From Haloarcula taiwanensis (GTDB taxonomy: Archaea > Halobacteriota > Halobacteria > Halobacteriales > Haloarculaceae): a DNA stretch of 64,000 nucleotides. The notes beneath the pieces are model-generated. The model worked only from the letters and a program-made list of their open reading frames with translations, was not told where the DNA came from and made no database searches. Numbering within the stretch: position 1 is the first letter of the stretch; each line of letters starts with the position of its first letter. Where the stretch lies: contig CP019154.1 of the NCBI GenBank assembly GCA_002844335.1, positions 2,790,001 to 2,854,000 on the forward strand, written 5' to 3'. Positions 16,236-25,581 of the stretch are shown one piece after another. The position numbers and the translations under genes are program-made.

Positions 16236-17459
16236 ATGGACCCGACAGGGACGGTCGAGTACGAACCGGTCAGCGTCAAGCAGGTGCTGGCCGAGATGAA
16301 AGACACCGCTGAGCTGCTCATCGACCTCTCGTACTCGGCCGTCCTGCTGGGGAGCGACGACGTGGCCGCAGAGGTGCTTGAACTGGAGGAGAAGATGGAC
16401 GTGCTCCAGTTGCGCGCACGCATGAGCCTCCTGATGGCCTGCCGGTCGACAGCGGACGCGGAATCGCTCGCCCCAGTTCTGGGGATGGTCGGGGCCGCAG
16501 AAAAAATAAGCGACGCCGCCGGCGACATCGCCAAGGTCGTACTGGAGGACATCGGCCTCCCGGACACGATGCGGGCGGCGCTGCCCGAGGCGGTCGAGAC
16601 GCTCGTGCGGGCGACAATCGGCTCGGCCTCCCCGCTAGCCGGCGAGACGCTCGGGGGTCTGAACCTCGAAACCGAGACCGGCGTCCGCGCGCTGGCGATT
16701 CGCCGGCAGGGGAACTGGCTGCTCAATCCCAACCGGGAGACGCGCCTCGAAGCGGGCGACGTGGTGCTGTTTCGCGGCCCCGAGACCGGCGTCGCCGAAG
16801 TCTACCGGGACGCCACCGGGGACGCGTACGAGCCGCCGGAGCCGCCCGAAGGTGGCGTCCGCGACCTCGAACGCGCCGTCGACTCCATCGTGTTGATGAA
16901 AGACATGGGCGAACTGGCGGTCGACCTGGCCTACGGCGCGGTGCTGTTCGACAGCACGGAGGTCGCCGAGGAGGTCGTCGAGCTCGAAGCCGAGGTCGAC
17001 GCGCTCCAGTCCCGGTTCGAGGCCTGGACGCTCCGGGCCGCCGCCGACATCGACGACCCCGTGTCGCTGCGGGGCCTCGTCCACCTAGCCCGGTCGACGG
17101 AGGTCATCTCAGACGCCGCACTGGAGATGAGCGAGGGCGTCCTGCGGGGGCTGTCGACCCACCCGGTCGTCGCCGAGGCCGTCCAGGAGTCCGACGAGGT
17201 TATCGTTCGGACCACGGTGTACCCCGACAGCGACCTCGCCGGGCGGACCATCGGCGACGCGGAAGTCAAGACGGCGACCGGCATGCGCATCATCGCTGTC
17301 CGGCGGGCGGCCGGCGAGAGCGAACGCACCGGCCGGAAAGGCGGCGACTGGGTTATCTCGCCGGGACCGGAAACGGAGATTCGAACCGGCGACGTACTCA
17401 TCGCGAAAGGAACTCGAACCGGGGGCGACCGGCTTACGGACCTGACCGGGGGAGAGTAG
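16236..17459 (+). CDS. Duplicated PhoU-RCK_C protein
   Basis: A 407-residue cytoplasmic protein made of two copies of one module: a PhoU-like helical domain (about 1-118 and 200-310) and a TrkA_C/RCK_C domain (about 122-192 and 315-400). The paired motifs are DTAELLIDLSYSAVL/DMGELAVDLAYGAVL, then ETETGVRALAIRR/KTATGMRIIAVRR, each ending in a gDVl strand. RCK_C binds small ligands and PhoU domains dock on transporters, so a regulatory role for an ion or phosphate transporter is likely. No transporter is fused or adjacent. The ATG at 16236 (MDPTGTVEYEP) is the natural start. A small membrane protein gene converges from the right with 4 nt between stops. Confidence 0.88.
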   Translation: MDPTGTVEYEPVSVKQVLAEMKDTAELLIDLSYSAVLLGSDDVAAEVLELEEKMDVLQLRARMSLLMACRSTADAESLAPVLGMVGAAEKISDAAGDIAKVVLEDIGLPDTMRAALPEAVETLVRATIGSASPLAGETLGGLNLETETGVRALAIRRQGNWLLNPNRETRLEAGDVVLFRGPETGVAEVYRDATGDAYEPPEPPEGGVRDLERAVDSIVLMKDMGELAVDLAYGAVLFDSTEVAEEVVELEAEVDALQSRFEAWTLRAAADIDDPVSLRGLVHLARSTEVISDAALEMSEGVLRGLSTHPVVAEAVQESDEVIVRTTVYPDSDLAGRTIGDAEVKTATGMRIIAVRRAAGESERTGRKGGDWVISPGPETEIRTGDVLIAKGTRTGGDRLTDLTGGE

Positions 17460-17463
17460 CTCG

Positions 17464-17715
17464 TTACTGCCTGGCGAGCCGAACAGCCGAGACCGCCGTG
17501 AACAGCGCTGTCAGCAGCCCGCCCAGCGACGTCGCGAGGACGAACGCCAGCGCCACGTAGAATCCGATCGGTCGCTGGGCCCCTGGCAGGACGAACAGAG
17601 CGAACAGCCCCGCGGTAAACAGGCCAGCGAGCACGAATCCGATTTTCGCGTTGCGTGGCACGTTCAGCGCCGCGACCATTGCCGCTTTGCCGCTCTGTGG
17701 CTCGGACTGGGACAC
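17464..17715 (-). CDS. Small two-helix membrane protein (DUF7536-like)
   Basis: About 83 residues if started at the GTG (MSQSEPQSGKAAMVAALNVP), or 71 from an internal ATG at 17679. Two hydrophobic segments are separated by a short loop (FVLPGAQRPIGFYVA) and the protein ends in basic RLARQ. The N-terminal AALNVPRNAKIG is a pattern I recall from a conserved haloarchaeal membrane family, and the residues upstream of that ATG look like part of it, hence the GTG choice. Function unknown. Confidence 0.65.
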   Translation of the reverse strand: MSQSEPQSGKAAMVAALNVPRNAKIGFVLAGLFTAGLFALFVLPGAQRPIGFYVALAFVLATSLGGLLTALFTAVSAVRLARQ

Positions 17716-17814
17716 ACCAGCCAGTAGGGTCGGCGTCCCCAAGATGCCGTCGATCCGGCGCAACTGTTGGCGAAATCCGAACCAGTAAAGGCTCCCAAGG
17801 CAAACGTGGGAACA

Positions 17815-18771
17815 ATGGTTACTTTCGGTACGGCGACCGCCGCTCCCGGTGAGAAAGACACGGGGCGGCTGGAGGTCGGTGAGACCCGCGACGGGTCGAC
17901 GTTCGGGCTACCGGTCGCCGTCGTCAACGGTGTCGACGACGGACGGACGCTCTACATTCAGGCGGCCAGCGACGGCGACGAACTGAACGGTGTCGGCGTC
18001 ATCCAGCGGACGCTCCCGCAACTCGACCCGACGGAACTGTCCGGGACGATTCTGGTCTGTGGCGTCGTCAACTACCACGCGTTTCAGGTCGCCGAGCACC
18101 GTAATCCAATCGACGACACGAAGATGAACCGGGCGTATCCGGGCGACAAGACTGGAACGTCGAGCGAGCGCATTGCCGCGGCGACGTTCAACGCCGCCAT
18201 CAGCGCCGACTACGTGCTCGACCTGCATCAGGGCTCGACCTCACAGATGATCGACGAGGTGCGGGTCCGGTGTGGCACCCGCCATCGCCTCCACGAGGAG
18301 TGTCTCGAACTCGCGAAAGTGTTCGGTTGTGGCTACATCCTCGACCAGAAAGGTCCCGACGGGCAGTTGGCCCGCGCTGCCCCAGACGAGGGCGTGCCGA
18401 CGATCGACCCCGAACTCGGCGGCTGTGTCGGCTGGGACGAAGGCTCTATCCAGCGGGGCGTCAACGGCGTCTTCAACGTCCTGCACTACTACGGCTTCCT
18501 CGACGGCCACCACGATACGCGCCCCCAGACTCGTGCCACCGGGTTCGAACAGTACGGCTCCCCCGTTGGCGGCCTCATCGACCTCAAGCCCGACCTCGGT
18601 GACCGCGTCTCCCGCGGCGAGACGCTGTTCGAGGTGACCGACGTGTTCGGCGACCCGAAGGCCGAAATCACTGCCGACTCCAGTGGCGTGTTCTGGCGTG
18701 CTCGCCGGCTCCCGCAGGTTGCGACCGGCGAATACGTCTGTTCAGTCGGGACGAACATCGATACCTACTAG
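17815..18771 (+). CDS. Succinylglutamate desuccinylase/aspartoacylase-family protein
   Basis: A 318-residue member of the AstE/AspA branch of M14-like zinc hydrolases, which cleave N-acyl amino acids. The fold markers are TLYIQAASDGDELNGVGVI (about 46-64), a central MNRAYPGD and DLHQGST (His near 138). In the usual H-x-x-E zinc motif the His is replaced by Asp (SDGDE, Asp53), while Glu56 and His138 remain. A C-terminal beta-rich domain (about 245-318) is present. The ATG at 17815 follows a gap after the divergent small membrane gene. The substrate is unknown and metal binding may be altered. Confidence 0.83.
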   Translation: MVTFGTATAAPGEKDTGRLEVGETRDGSTFGLPVAVVNGVDDGRTLYIQAASDGDELNGVGVIQRTLPQLDPTELSGTILVCGVVNYHAFQVAEHRNPIDDTKMNRAYPGDKTGTSSERIAAATFNAAISADYVLDLHQGSTSQMIDEVRVRCGTRHRLHEECLELAKVFGCGYILDQKGPDGQLARAAPDEGVPTIDPELGGCVGWDEGSIQRGVNGVFNVLHYYGFLDGHHDTRPQTRATGFEQYGSPVGGLIDLKPDLGDRVSRGETLFEVTDVFGDPKAEITADSSGVFWRARRLPQVATGEYVCSVGTNIDTY

Positions 18772-19035
18772 GAACCACTTTTCACCGCAAGGGAGTCGCT
18801 ACGCGAACTCCGCTTACAAGAGCTTGGAAAACGCGGGACCTCGCTCCGCTCGGTCCTGTGAAACGCGGCGCTTCGCGCCGCGTCTGCTCGCTTGCTGACC
18901 TGCCTTTCCCCGGGGCGGCCGACGGAGCGGCCGCCCGGCCACCGCGCTATGGGCTCCACAACACTGGCCGCAGGCACCGACGACCGCGACCGCAGACGCC
19001 GCCAGCTTTTGGACGGTTCGCCACGGAGCAAGCCC
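18772..19035. repeat. Second hairpin-dense intergenic region
   Basis: 264 bp between two rightward genes. ACCACTTTTC sits just after the stop, a likely T-rich terminator. Four clear hairpins follow: GGAGT/ACTCC with an inner CGC/GCG (18792-18811), GGACC/GGTCC (18837-18857), perfect 8-bp CGCGGCGC/GCGCCGCG with a 3-nt loop (18865-18883), and perfect 8-bp GGGCGGCC/GGCCGCCC (18913-18936). No gene is supported. Confidence 0.75.
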
Positions 19036-20100
19036 ATGCGAACCTGTAGCGTCTGCGACCGAGAGTACCCCCGCGAGAGTCCCTGGCGGTGTTCCTGTGG
19101 GGCACCGCTTGATTACGCCAGCCAGCCACTGCCCGACAGCCAACCAGGGCAGTTCTCACGGACCAGCGGCGTCTGGGACTTCGCCGAGTTCCTCCCTGTG
19201 GACGAGCGAGTCAGCCTCGGCGAGGGCTGGACGCCGCTGGTCGACGCGCCCGGGTGGGACGCCTCGTTTAAACTGGAGTATCTCCACCCGACTGGGAGTT
19301 TCAAGGACCGCGGCGCGGCAACGGTCATCGCCGAAGCGCTTGACGTCGGGGCCGACCGGGTACTCGAAGACTCCTCGGGCAACGCTGGGTTGGCAGTCGC
19401 GTCCTACGCGGCGCGGGCGGGGCTGGACGCGGAGATATACATCCCCGCGAGCGCAAAAGACGCGAAGGTTCGCCGCATCAAACGAACCGGCGCAGACGTG
19501 CTCCCAGTCGAGGGAAGTAGAGAGGCCGTAACCGAGGCCTGTATCGACGCCGTGGAGAGCGGGTCGGGGTGGTACGCCAGCCACGCCTGGAACCCCGCCT
19601 TCTTCGCCGGGACGGCGACGACCGCCTACGAGATCGCCGCCCAGCGGGACTGGACCGTCCCGGACGCCGTCGTCACGCCGCTCGGTCACGGGACGCTGTA
19701 TCTCGGCCTCTACCGCGGATTTCGGGCACTTGAGCAAGCTGGATGGACGGATGCTGTCCCTCGGATACTGGGGACGCAAGCGGTCGGGTACAGTCCTATC
19801 GCTGACGAGGACGGGAGCAGTTCAGACGATGCTGCTGCCAACGAGCTCGCCGACGGGATTCACATCCGGGACCCGCCGCGTGGCCAGCAAATACGGCACG
19901 CCATCGACGAGACCGATGGGGCCACCATCGCTGTCTCCGCGGCAGCAACGGCGCGGGAACGTGATCGGCTCGGTGCAGCGGGGTTTCACGTTGAACCGAC
20001 CTGTGCGACGGCGACAGCGGCGCTGACGCAGTTCAGAGAGCGGGGAGAACTCCAGGACGGTGACGACGTGGTTGTCGCGTTGACCGGACGAAACAACTAA
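19036..20100 (+). CDS. Threonine synthase-like PLP enzyme with N-terminal zinc ribbon
   Basis: A 354-residue fold-type II PLP enzyme. The N-terminal CSVCDREYP and CSCG pairs (about residues 3-21) form a zinc ribbon common in archaeal threonine synthases. The PLP lysine is in TGSFKDRGA (about 91-99), the substrate loop is EDSSGNAG, and the cofactor phosphate loop is PLGHGTL. Threonine synthase converts O-phosphohomoserine to threonine, which would feed the IlvA of this window. A sister clade includes cysteate and other synthases, so the exact reaction is probable rather than certain. Its stop overlaps that of the converging DUF7511-like gene in the tetranucleotide CTAA. Confidence 0.87.
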   Translation: MRTCSVCDREYPRESPWRCSCGAPLDYASQPLPDSQPGQFSRTSGVWDFAEFLPVDERVSLGEGWTPLVDAPGWDASFKLEYLHPTGSFKDRGAATVIAEALDVGADRVLEDSSGNAGLAVASYAARAGLDAEIYIPASAKDAKVRRIKRTGADVLPVEGSREAVTEACIDAVESGSGWYASHAWNPAFFAGTATTAYEIAAQRDWTVPDAVVTPLGHGTLYLGLYRGFRALEQAGWTDAVPRILGTQAVGYSPIADEDGSSSDDAAANELADGIHIRDPPRGQQIRHAIDETDGATIAVSAAATARERDRLGAAGFHVEPTCATATAALTQFRERGELQDGDDVVVALTGRNN

Positions 20101-20300
20101 CGCATCAGCAGCGTCGAGACCGGAAAGTCGGCATCGACGGAGAGCCACTGGTCCTCTACGTCTGCCGTGTCGACATCTGGCGCGTAACAGATGAGCCGCT
20201 CGGTGCCGTCGGGACGGGAGCGTACCACGGCAGGCAGCGTTCCCTCGTCGTCAGCAGTCGCCGCCGTCACCTCGCTCGTCGACCGGGTATCGGAGTCCAT
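20097..20300 (-). CDS. Small DUF7511-like haloarchaeal protein (copy 1)
   Basis: A 67-residue acidic protein whose C-terminal half carries RLICYAPD...WLSVDADFPVSTLLM. This matches the layout of the 63-residue protein at 57966-58157 (ELTIFPSD...WVTADRTAAVSLDEL), so the two look like paralogues of one small family. The start is ATG at 20300 (MDSDTRSTSEV); residues upstream in the frame are Arg-rich and not native-looking. Function unknown. The compact beta-strand pattern and size suggest a regulatory or partner protein. Confidence 0.65.
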   Translation of the reverse strand: MDSDTRSTSEVTAATADDEGTLPAVVRSRPDGTERLICYAPDVDTADVEDQWLSVDADFPVSTLLMR

Positions 20301-20808
20301 GTCCGGACTCACGACAGGTGTTACTATTGTTACCAGTCGATTATCGGGCGTAAGGACTACTGAACGTCGTCGAGAGAGACGAGAAGGTTCGACGAAACGG
20401 CCAGCCAGTCCGGAGCCCGTGCTGCTGGGCGGATAGAGAACTGAACGCTGGCCACCACCCGCAGCCGGCTCGTGTTCGAGAGTCAATAGCTTCTCGGCGA
20501 TGTCGCCGTCTGCCGTATGTCACCGCTGAGTATCCGACCCGTCCGTGCTCATGGTCCCACATAACGGTATATCAACATTGTTATCCGTAGTCTAAATTGA
20601 CGTATATCCCCGTATTACTGGAACATTCGTGGTGCTTACTCGCCAGTAGCCAATTCGAACCGAATAGCAGGCAAAAGCTGAACGCCGAATGACCACCGGG
20701 CGAGCGGAGTACACAGCTCCGCCAACCACACACAAACGCTGTCAGCGCTCTCCTGATCGTCCCGCCCCGTGTTCGACACGTTTCGGGGAGACAGCGAACC
20801 ACTTCCTC
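20301..20808. other. 508-bp intergenic region without a supported gene
   Basis: Holds the upstream region of the DUF7511-like gene (AT-rich GTTACTATTGTTACC at about 20320-20334, read on the other strand as its TATA region) and the 3' flank of tiaS. A second AT-rich stretch (about 20560-20635, including ATAACGGTATATC and TCTAAATTGACG) could carry a promoter. Frames here are Arg/Ser-rich and not acidic, so none is called; a decayed gene is possible. Confidence 0.5.
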
Positions 20809-22074
20809 TCAGCGAGACGGGTGAGTAGGCGCGTCGAAGCCGCCGCGAACCAGCGGTTTCGCGATGTGGCGGCGCGCGACCGGCGGCACTTCGTACCACC
20901 CGTACTCCAGTCCTCGCTCGATGGACTGTTCAGCTTTGCCGTCAGCGCTGGTCCCGCAGTCCCGACACCGATAGCCCTGGTTCCGGCCAGCGGATTTCAT
21001 CGACCGACCACAGTCCGGACAGTCCGGTGTGACGGATTCTGTCCGGACGAGGTTCCGGACCGCGAACTTCTCCAGTTTGAGCGTCCCGTCAGTCACTTCC
21101 CCACAGGCGGTGATTCGGTCGCCGACTCTGAGCGAGCGGACCCGGTCGCGAAAGCCCTTCGTCGGCTCGAAAGCCGCACAGTCGAGGGTCGCGCTGTCGC
21201 CTTCGAGGGTGAGAAACACGTGTCCCCCCGCCCGCGTCTCCGGAGTTTCGACCACGTTGCCGGTAACGCGGTAGGCGCTGTCGGCCGTGACCGCGTCGAC
21301 AGCGGCATCCTGTAGATGCACATCGGTCCCTTGATTCGTCACGAACGTCGCCCGACGAGCAATGGGCTCGCTGTCGATAGCGTCGGCGGCGGCGCGGCAG
21401 GCGTCGGGGTCGTCGCCGCGAATCCCGTAGAGAATCGGACACGGCGTCCGCGGCACACAGACCGGATAGCCAGATGCACGGTCGACGGTATCCCACACGT
21501 TGGGGTAGTACTCCTCAGCCGCGGCCCGGACGCTCGCGCTGTCGACCGTCCGCTCGGTGCCCCACCGGTCTTGCTCCCGGTAGGCGATGTGTTCGTAGGT
21601 CCAGTCCGACAGCGCGGCCCAGGCCCCGACCGCCGCAAGCGCGCCGACCAGTCCGCGGCCGTTGCCCCGCTGAGAGCGGGCGAACCCGACCACGTCAGCG
21701 AGCGTCGTCGCGGCCATCGGGTCCTGTATCGACTGGATTGCCTCGCGGGCGAACGTTGCGACCTGCGGCGGGACGGCGTCGGGGTCACAGTCGGCGACGA
21801 TTGCGCCGGGATTGGTCCGTGGGTCGTCGGTCTCGGCCATGTCAAACACGTCTTCGACTAGCCCCAGCGCCACGTCGGCGTCGAGGTCAGTATGGACCGC
21901 CAGCGCCGCGTTCCCGCGGGTCTTGTGTTCGACGGCGGGGTTCAGACGGACGAGGAGCAGTCGCTCGACAGTCCCCCCAGCGTTCCGTATCGACTCTGCG
22001 AGGGTGGCGGCGGCGTAGGTCGTACACATTCCCCGTTCGCGCGAGTCCGTATCATCGAGGCCGACGACAGTCAC
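20809..22074 (-). CDS. tiaS: tRNA(Ile2) 2-agmatinylcytidine synthetase
   Basis: A 421-residue enzyme that ligates agmatine to C34 of the CAU-anticodon tRNA-Ile2, using ATP, so that it reads AUA. The N-terminus has GLDDTDSRERGMCTTY, the ATP/Mg-binding catalytic stretch of the family. An OB-fold follows (VTGNVVETPETRAGGHVFLTLEG), and a C-terminal zinc ribbon has two CxxC pairs (CPDCGRS, CRDCG). The GTG at 22074 is chosen because it begins exactly at TVVGLDDTD; an ATG upstream would add an Arg-rich stretch not seen in the family. Essential in archaea. Confidence 0.93.
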   Translation of the reverse strand: MTVVGLDDTDSRERGMCTTYAAATLAESIRNAGGTVERLLLVRLNPAVEHKTRGNAALAVHTDLDADVALGLVEDVFDMAETDDPRTNPGAIVADCDPDAVPPQVATFAREAIQSIQDPMAATTLADVVGFARSQRGNGRGLVGALAAVGAWAALSDWTYEHIAYREQDRWGTERTVDSASVRAAAEEYYPNVWDTVDRASGYPVCVPRTPCPILYGIRGDDPDACRAAADAIDSEPIARRATFVTNQGTDVHLQDAAVDAVTADSAYRVTGNVVETPETRAGGHVFLTLEGDSATLDCAAFEPTKGFRDRVRSLRVGDRITACGEVTDGTLKLEKFAVRNLVRTESVTPDCPDCGRSMKSAGRNQGYRCRDCGTSADGKAEQSIERGLEYGWYEVPPVARRHIAKPLVRGGFDAPTHPSR

Positions 22075-22203
22075 GCTACGCTGTAGCCCCGAAGCGGTCA
22101 AACGCCTTTCGTCACGGACCCCCCAATTCGGCCTGAGAGGCAACGGACGGCGCAATACATATAATGGGTGAGCGGGCTAGACTCAGTAGAGGTACAGAGT
22201 ACT

Positions 22204-23172
22204 ATGTCACGGTCGGCGCTGGTGGAAAACGTCATGGCGATGCTCGAAGACGCTGGCTTCCTCGTCAGCGACCGCTGTGCGATTCGCCCGAAGAGTTTCG
22301 ACATCGCTGCCCGTCGCGGCGAGGACGTGTTGCTCCTGAAGATACTGGGCAACATCGACGCCTTCGACGCACAGACCGGGGGCGAGATGCGGCGACTGGG
22401 CACGTATCTGAATGCCACACCGATCGTGATCGGCCTCCGGACGCGCGACGAGGAGCTGAAACCCGGTGTTGTGTACTTCCGGCACGGCGTCCCCGTGTTG
22501 TCTCCCGACACCGCGATGGACCTGTTCGTCGAGGAGGTCCCGCCGCTCATCTACGCCGCCCCGGGCGGACTCTACGTCAACATCGACTCCGAGATCCTCG
22601 CCGACGTGCGCGAGGACCGCGACTGGTCGCTTGGCCGGCTGGCGAAGGAACTGGGCGTCTCCCGGCGGACAGTCTCGAAATACGAGGACGGGATGGACGC
22701 CTCAGTCGAGGTGGCCGCCGAACTGGAAGACCTGTTCGACGCGCCGCTGACCTCGCCGGTGAGCGTCCTCAACGGCGCTGAAGAAGTCCGAGACGACGAG
22801 CCGACACCGGACGACCCCGACGTTGCACCGGAAGACGAGCCGATTGTGACGGTGTTCACGCGTATCGGCTTCGAGGTCCACCCGACGGACCGCGCGCCGT
22901 TCAAGAGCGTCAACGAGAGCGAGGACGAACACGGGCAGGTCCTTGCCGGTCACTCGGCGTTCACCGAAACGGCCGAAAAGCGAGCGCGCATCATGTCCTC
23001 AGTCGGCGAGGTGACCCGGACCCGGTCGGTGTACGTCGTCGACGAGCTCCGACGCGAATCCGTCGAGGGGACCGCGCTCATCGAGAAAGAGGAGATGGAA
23101 AACATCGAGGACGCCATCGACCTGCGCGACCTCATTATGGAGCGTGGCGAAGACCGCGAGGAAGTCGCCTGA
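22204..23172 (+). CDS. HTH transcriptional regulator (COG1395-type)
   Basis: A 322-residue archaeal regulator. The N-terminal third ([31 protein letters not shown]) is an alpha/beta domain resembling a nuclease-like or ligand-binding fold. A Cro/C1-type helix-turn-helix follows ([21 protein letters not shown], about 144-164). A long C-terminal domain (about 215-322) starts [19 protein letters not shown]. It is divergent from tiaS across 129 bp containing an ATACATATAATGG TATA box. This family is conserved in euryarchaea and its target is not known to me. Confidence 0.88.
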   Translation: MSRSALVENVMAMLEDAGFLVSDRCAIRPKSFDIAARRGEDVLLLKILGNIDAFDAQTGGEMRRLGTYLNATPIVIGLRTRDEELKPGVVYFRHGVPVLSPDTAMDLFVEEVPPLIYAAPGGLYVNIDSEILADVREDRDWSLGRLAKELGVSRRTVSKYEDGMDASVEVAAELEDLFDAPLTSPVSVLNGAEEVRDDEPTPDDPDVAPEDEPIVTVFTRIGFEVHPTDRAPFKSVNESEDEHGQVLAGHSAFTETAEKRARIMSSVGEVTRTRSVYVVDELRRESVEGTALIEKEEMENIEDAIDLRDLIMERGEDREEVA

Positions 23173-23230
23173 GCGGGCGCTCTCAGTCTTCGCTGTCACA
23201 TAAAAACGAGAACTACCGTAAGCGCCGAGT

Positions 23231-23479
23231 CTACTGCCCGTACGTTTCTTCCAGATACTCGACGATGTCGTCGGATTCAGGCATCCCGTCGACGCCGTTG
23301 TCCTCGTCGACGAGGACTGGAACGCCCGTCTGGCCCGAAACCTCCTTCACTTCGGTCCGCTCGTCGTGGGACCGCGGGACCATGTGGGATTCGTAGTCGA
23401 GGCCCAGCTCGTCGAGTTTCTTGATTACCTTTGCACAGTACGGACAGCCTTCGAGCTCATAGAGTTCGAGATTAGCCAT
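23231..23479 (-). CDS. Glutaredoxin-like protein
   Basis: An 82-residue thioredoxin-fold protein with the dithiol motif CPYC at residues 12-15, the cis-proline region TGVPVLVDED and the acidic C-terminal helix PESDDIVEYLEETYG. Length and motifs match glutaredoxin and the N-terminal domain of GST-like proteins. Haloarchaea use gamma-glutamylcysteine rather than glutathione, so the physiological reductant is likely that thiol or a thioredoxin reductase. Expected role: reducing disulfides in the cytoplasm. Confidence 0.9.
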   Translation of the reverse strand: MANLELYELEGCPYCAKVIKKLDELGLDYESHMVPRSHDERTEVKEVSGQTGVPVLVDEDNGVDGMPESDDIVEYLEETYGQ

Positions 23480-23563
23480 TACACCGGTTGTAAGCGAGCC
23501 AGCGTCAAGAACACATCGGTGCTGTGTCTCGGCCGCGCACCGTCGACAGCGATTCCGCCTGCG

Positions 23564-24115
23564 CTACACGTCGATATCGTCGGGTGCGTCGGCGAGCAGG
23601 TCAGAGGCAGTCACGAGCGAGGACAGTTCGAGGTCGTGGTCGGCGAGGTTCTCGCTGGCCCCCTCCTCGCGGTCGACGACGACGAGCACGCGGTTGACAA
23701 CAGCGCCGGCCTCGCGAAGTGCCTCGGCGGCGTCGACCGCGCTCTGGCCGGTCGTGGCGATGTCTTCAAGAATGATGACCTCGTCACCGTCGGTCAGGTC
23801 ACCTTCGATTCGGTTGCCCGTGCCGTACTCCTTTGCCTGCTTGCGGGCGATGACGTAGGGAATGCCCGTCTCGACACTGGTGACCGCGACCAGCGGGACT
23901 GCACCGAGGGCAACACCAGCGAGTGTGGCGTCCGTGTCCCACTCAGCGATTCGCTCGGCGAAAGCCCCGGCAATGAGGTCCAGACAGTCGGGGTTGGTCT
24001 CGAAGACGTACTTATCGACGTAGTAGTTCGACGTGCCGCCGTGAGAGAGTTCGAACTCCCCGAACTTGACGGCGTCAGCGTCTCGCAGCGCCGCGATGAG
24101 GTCGTCGTTTACCAT
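23564..24115 (-). CDS. pyrE: Orotate phosphoribosyltransferase
   Basis: A 183-residue type I phosphoribosyltransferase that makes OMP from orotate and PRPP in pyrimidine synthesis. The PRPP-binding motif [13 protein letters not shown] (about 111-123) is intact. The flexible loop [16 protein letters not shown] carries the catalytic lysines, and [18 protein letters not shown] is the orotate-binding N-terminal region. The length suits archaeal PyrE. No other pyr gene is nearby. Confidence 0.95.
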   Translation of the reverse strand: MVNDDLIAALRDADAVKFGEFELSHGGTSNYYVDKYVFETNPDCLDLIAGAFAERIAEWDTDATLAGVALGAVPLVAVTSVETGIPYVIARKQAKEYGTGNRIEGDLTDGDEVIILEDIATTGQSAVDAAEALREAGAVVNRVLVVVDREEGASENLADHDLELSSLVTASDLLADAPDDIDV

Positions 24116-24201
24116 ACGCTCACTGCACGGTCACGGGGCTAATGACTGTTGAATTCGGACAGCGACATTCCTAAGCCCCTCCGCATCAGACACTCGCTCG
24201 A

Positions 24202-25581
24202 ATGCAAGTGTTCGGGTCGAGTGGCGTCCGAGGTGTCGCGGGCGATGAGCTGACACCGCGGTACGTCCTTCGGGTTGCACAGGCCGCCGGGGACGTCTGG
24301 CGTGACGACCACGACCGCGTCGCGATCGCCCGGGATACGCGGACGACCGGACGGACGTTCATTAACGCCGCGACAAGCGGCCTGACGACCGTCGGGTTCG
24401 ACGTCGACCGCCTCGGCGTCGTGCCGACACCGGGATTGCAGGCCTACTGCGAGCGTGAGGCAGTCCCGGGCGTGATGATCACCGCGAGCCACAATCCGGC
24501 CGCGTACAACGGGGTAAAACTCATCGGCGCGGACGGCGTCGAACTGACGCGGAATACGCTCGACCGCGTCGAACAGTCCCTCCGGGACGATACGCCGGCC
24601 TACGCGGACTGGGAGACGGTCGGGTCCGACACCGCCATCGAGAGCGCCCGCCGCCGCTACCGCGAGCAGGTACTGTCTGCCGTCGACCGCGACCGCATCG
24701 CCGACGCCGACCTCACCATCGTCGTCGACCCCGGCCACGGTGCTGGCTCCCTCACCAGCCCCGACCTGTTCCGCGAACTCGGCTGTGAAGTCCACACCGT
24801 CAACACCCAGCCCGACGGCCACTTCCCCGGCCGCGACCCCGAACCCGTCGCGGAGAACCTCGAAGACCTGCGGGCGTTCGTCCGGGCGACCGACGCCGAC
24901 CTCGGTTTCGCCCACGACGGCGACGCCGACCGCGGGATGTTCGTCGACGAGGCCGGAACCCACATCGAGGGCGACGCCGCGCTGGCCGCGCTCGCGGCGG
25001 CAAAAATCGAGTCGGACGACGGCGTCGTCTCGGCGGTCAACGCCTCCCAGCGCCTTGTGGACGTGGTCGAAGACGCCGGCGCGACTCTCTCACTTACCCC
25101 CATCGGCTCGACGTATATCGTCAGCCGTATCCGCAAACTCCAGAACGAGGGGACCCACGTCGCGATTGCCGGCGAAGGCAACGGCGGCATCCTCTTCCCC
25201 GACTACCGCATTGCCCGGGACGGCGCGTTCACCGCCGCGAAGTTCCTCGAACTCGTCGCCGAACGGCCCGCAAGCGAGGTGGCCGCGGACTACGACGACT
25301 ACTACAACGTCCGGCGGAACCTCGAATACGAGACCGAAGACGAGCGCGAAGCGATGCTCGAAGGCATTGAGGCCCACGCGAACGACGCGACGGCCGACCT
25401 CGACACGACGGACGGCTATCGCCTCGACTACGGCGACGGCTGGGTGCTGGCTCGGCCGTCCGGCACAGAGCCCGTCGTCCGTGTCTATGCCGAAGCGCGC
25501 ACGCTCGACCGCGCGGAAGAGTTGGCCGAAACGATGGTCAGTCGCGCGACCCAGCGGACAGACACCTACAGCGGCGAATAA
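24202..25581 (+). CDS. glmM: Phosphoglucosamine mutase/phosphomannomutase family protein
   Basis: A 459-residue alpha-D-phosphohexomutase. The phosphoserine motif VMITASHNPAAYNG places Ser near residue 96. The metal-binding loop is DGDADRGMF, the sugar-specificity loop is GEGNGG, and the phosphate-binding C-terminal motif is RPSGTEPVVRVYAE. It interconverts hexose 1- and 6-phosphates for nucleotide-sugar synthesis (glucosamine, mannose or glucose); archaeal members are often multispecific, so the symbol is a best guess. The last 16 nt overlap the 3' end of the converging coiled-coil gene. Confidence 0.88.
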   Translation: MQVFGSSGVRGVAGDELTPRYVLRVAQAAGDVWRDDHDRVAIARDTRTTGRTFINAATSGLTTVGFDVDRLGVVPTPGLQAYCEREAVPGVMITASHNPAAYNGVKLIGADGVELTRNTLDRVEQSLRDDTPAYADWETVGSDTAIESARRRYREQVLSAVDRDRIADADLTIVVDPGHGAGSLTSPDLFRELGCEVHTVNTQPDGHFPGRDPEPVAENLEDLRAFVRATDADLGFAHDGDADRGMFVDEAGTHIEGDAALAALAAAKIESDDGVVSAVNASQRLVDVVEDAGATLSLTPIGSTYIVSRIRKLQNEGTHVAIAGEGNGGILFPDYRIARDGAFTAAKFLELVAERPASEVAADYDDYYNVRRNLEYETEDEREAMLEGIEAHANDATADLDTTDGYRLDYGDGWVLARPSGTEPVVRVYAEARTLDRAEELAETMVSRATQRTDTYSGE

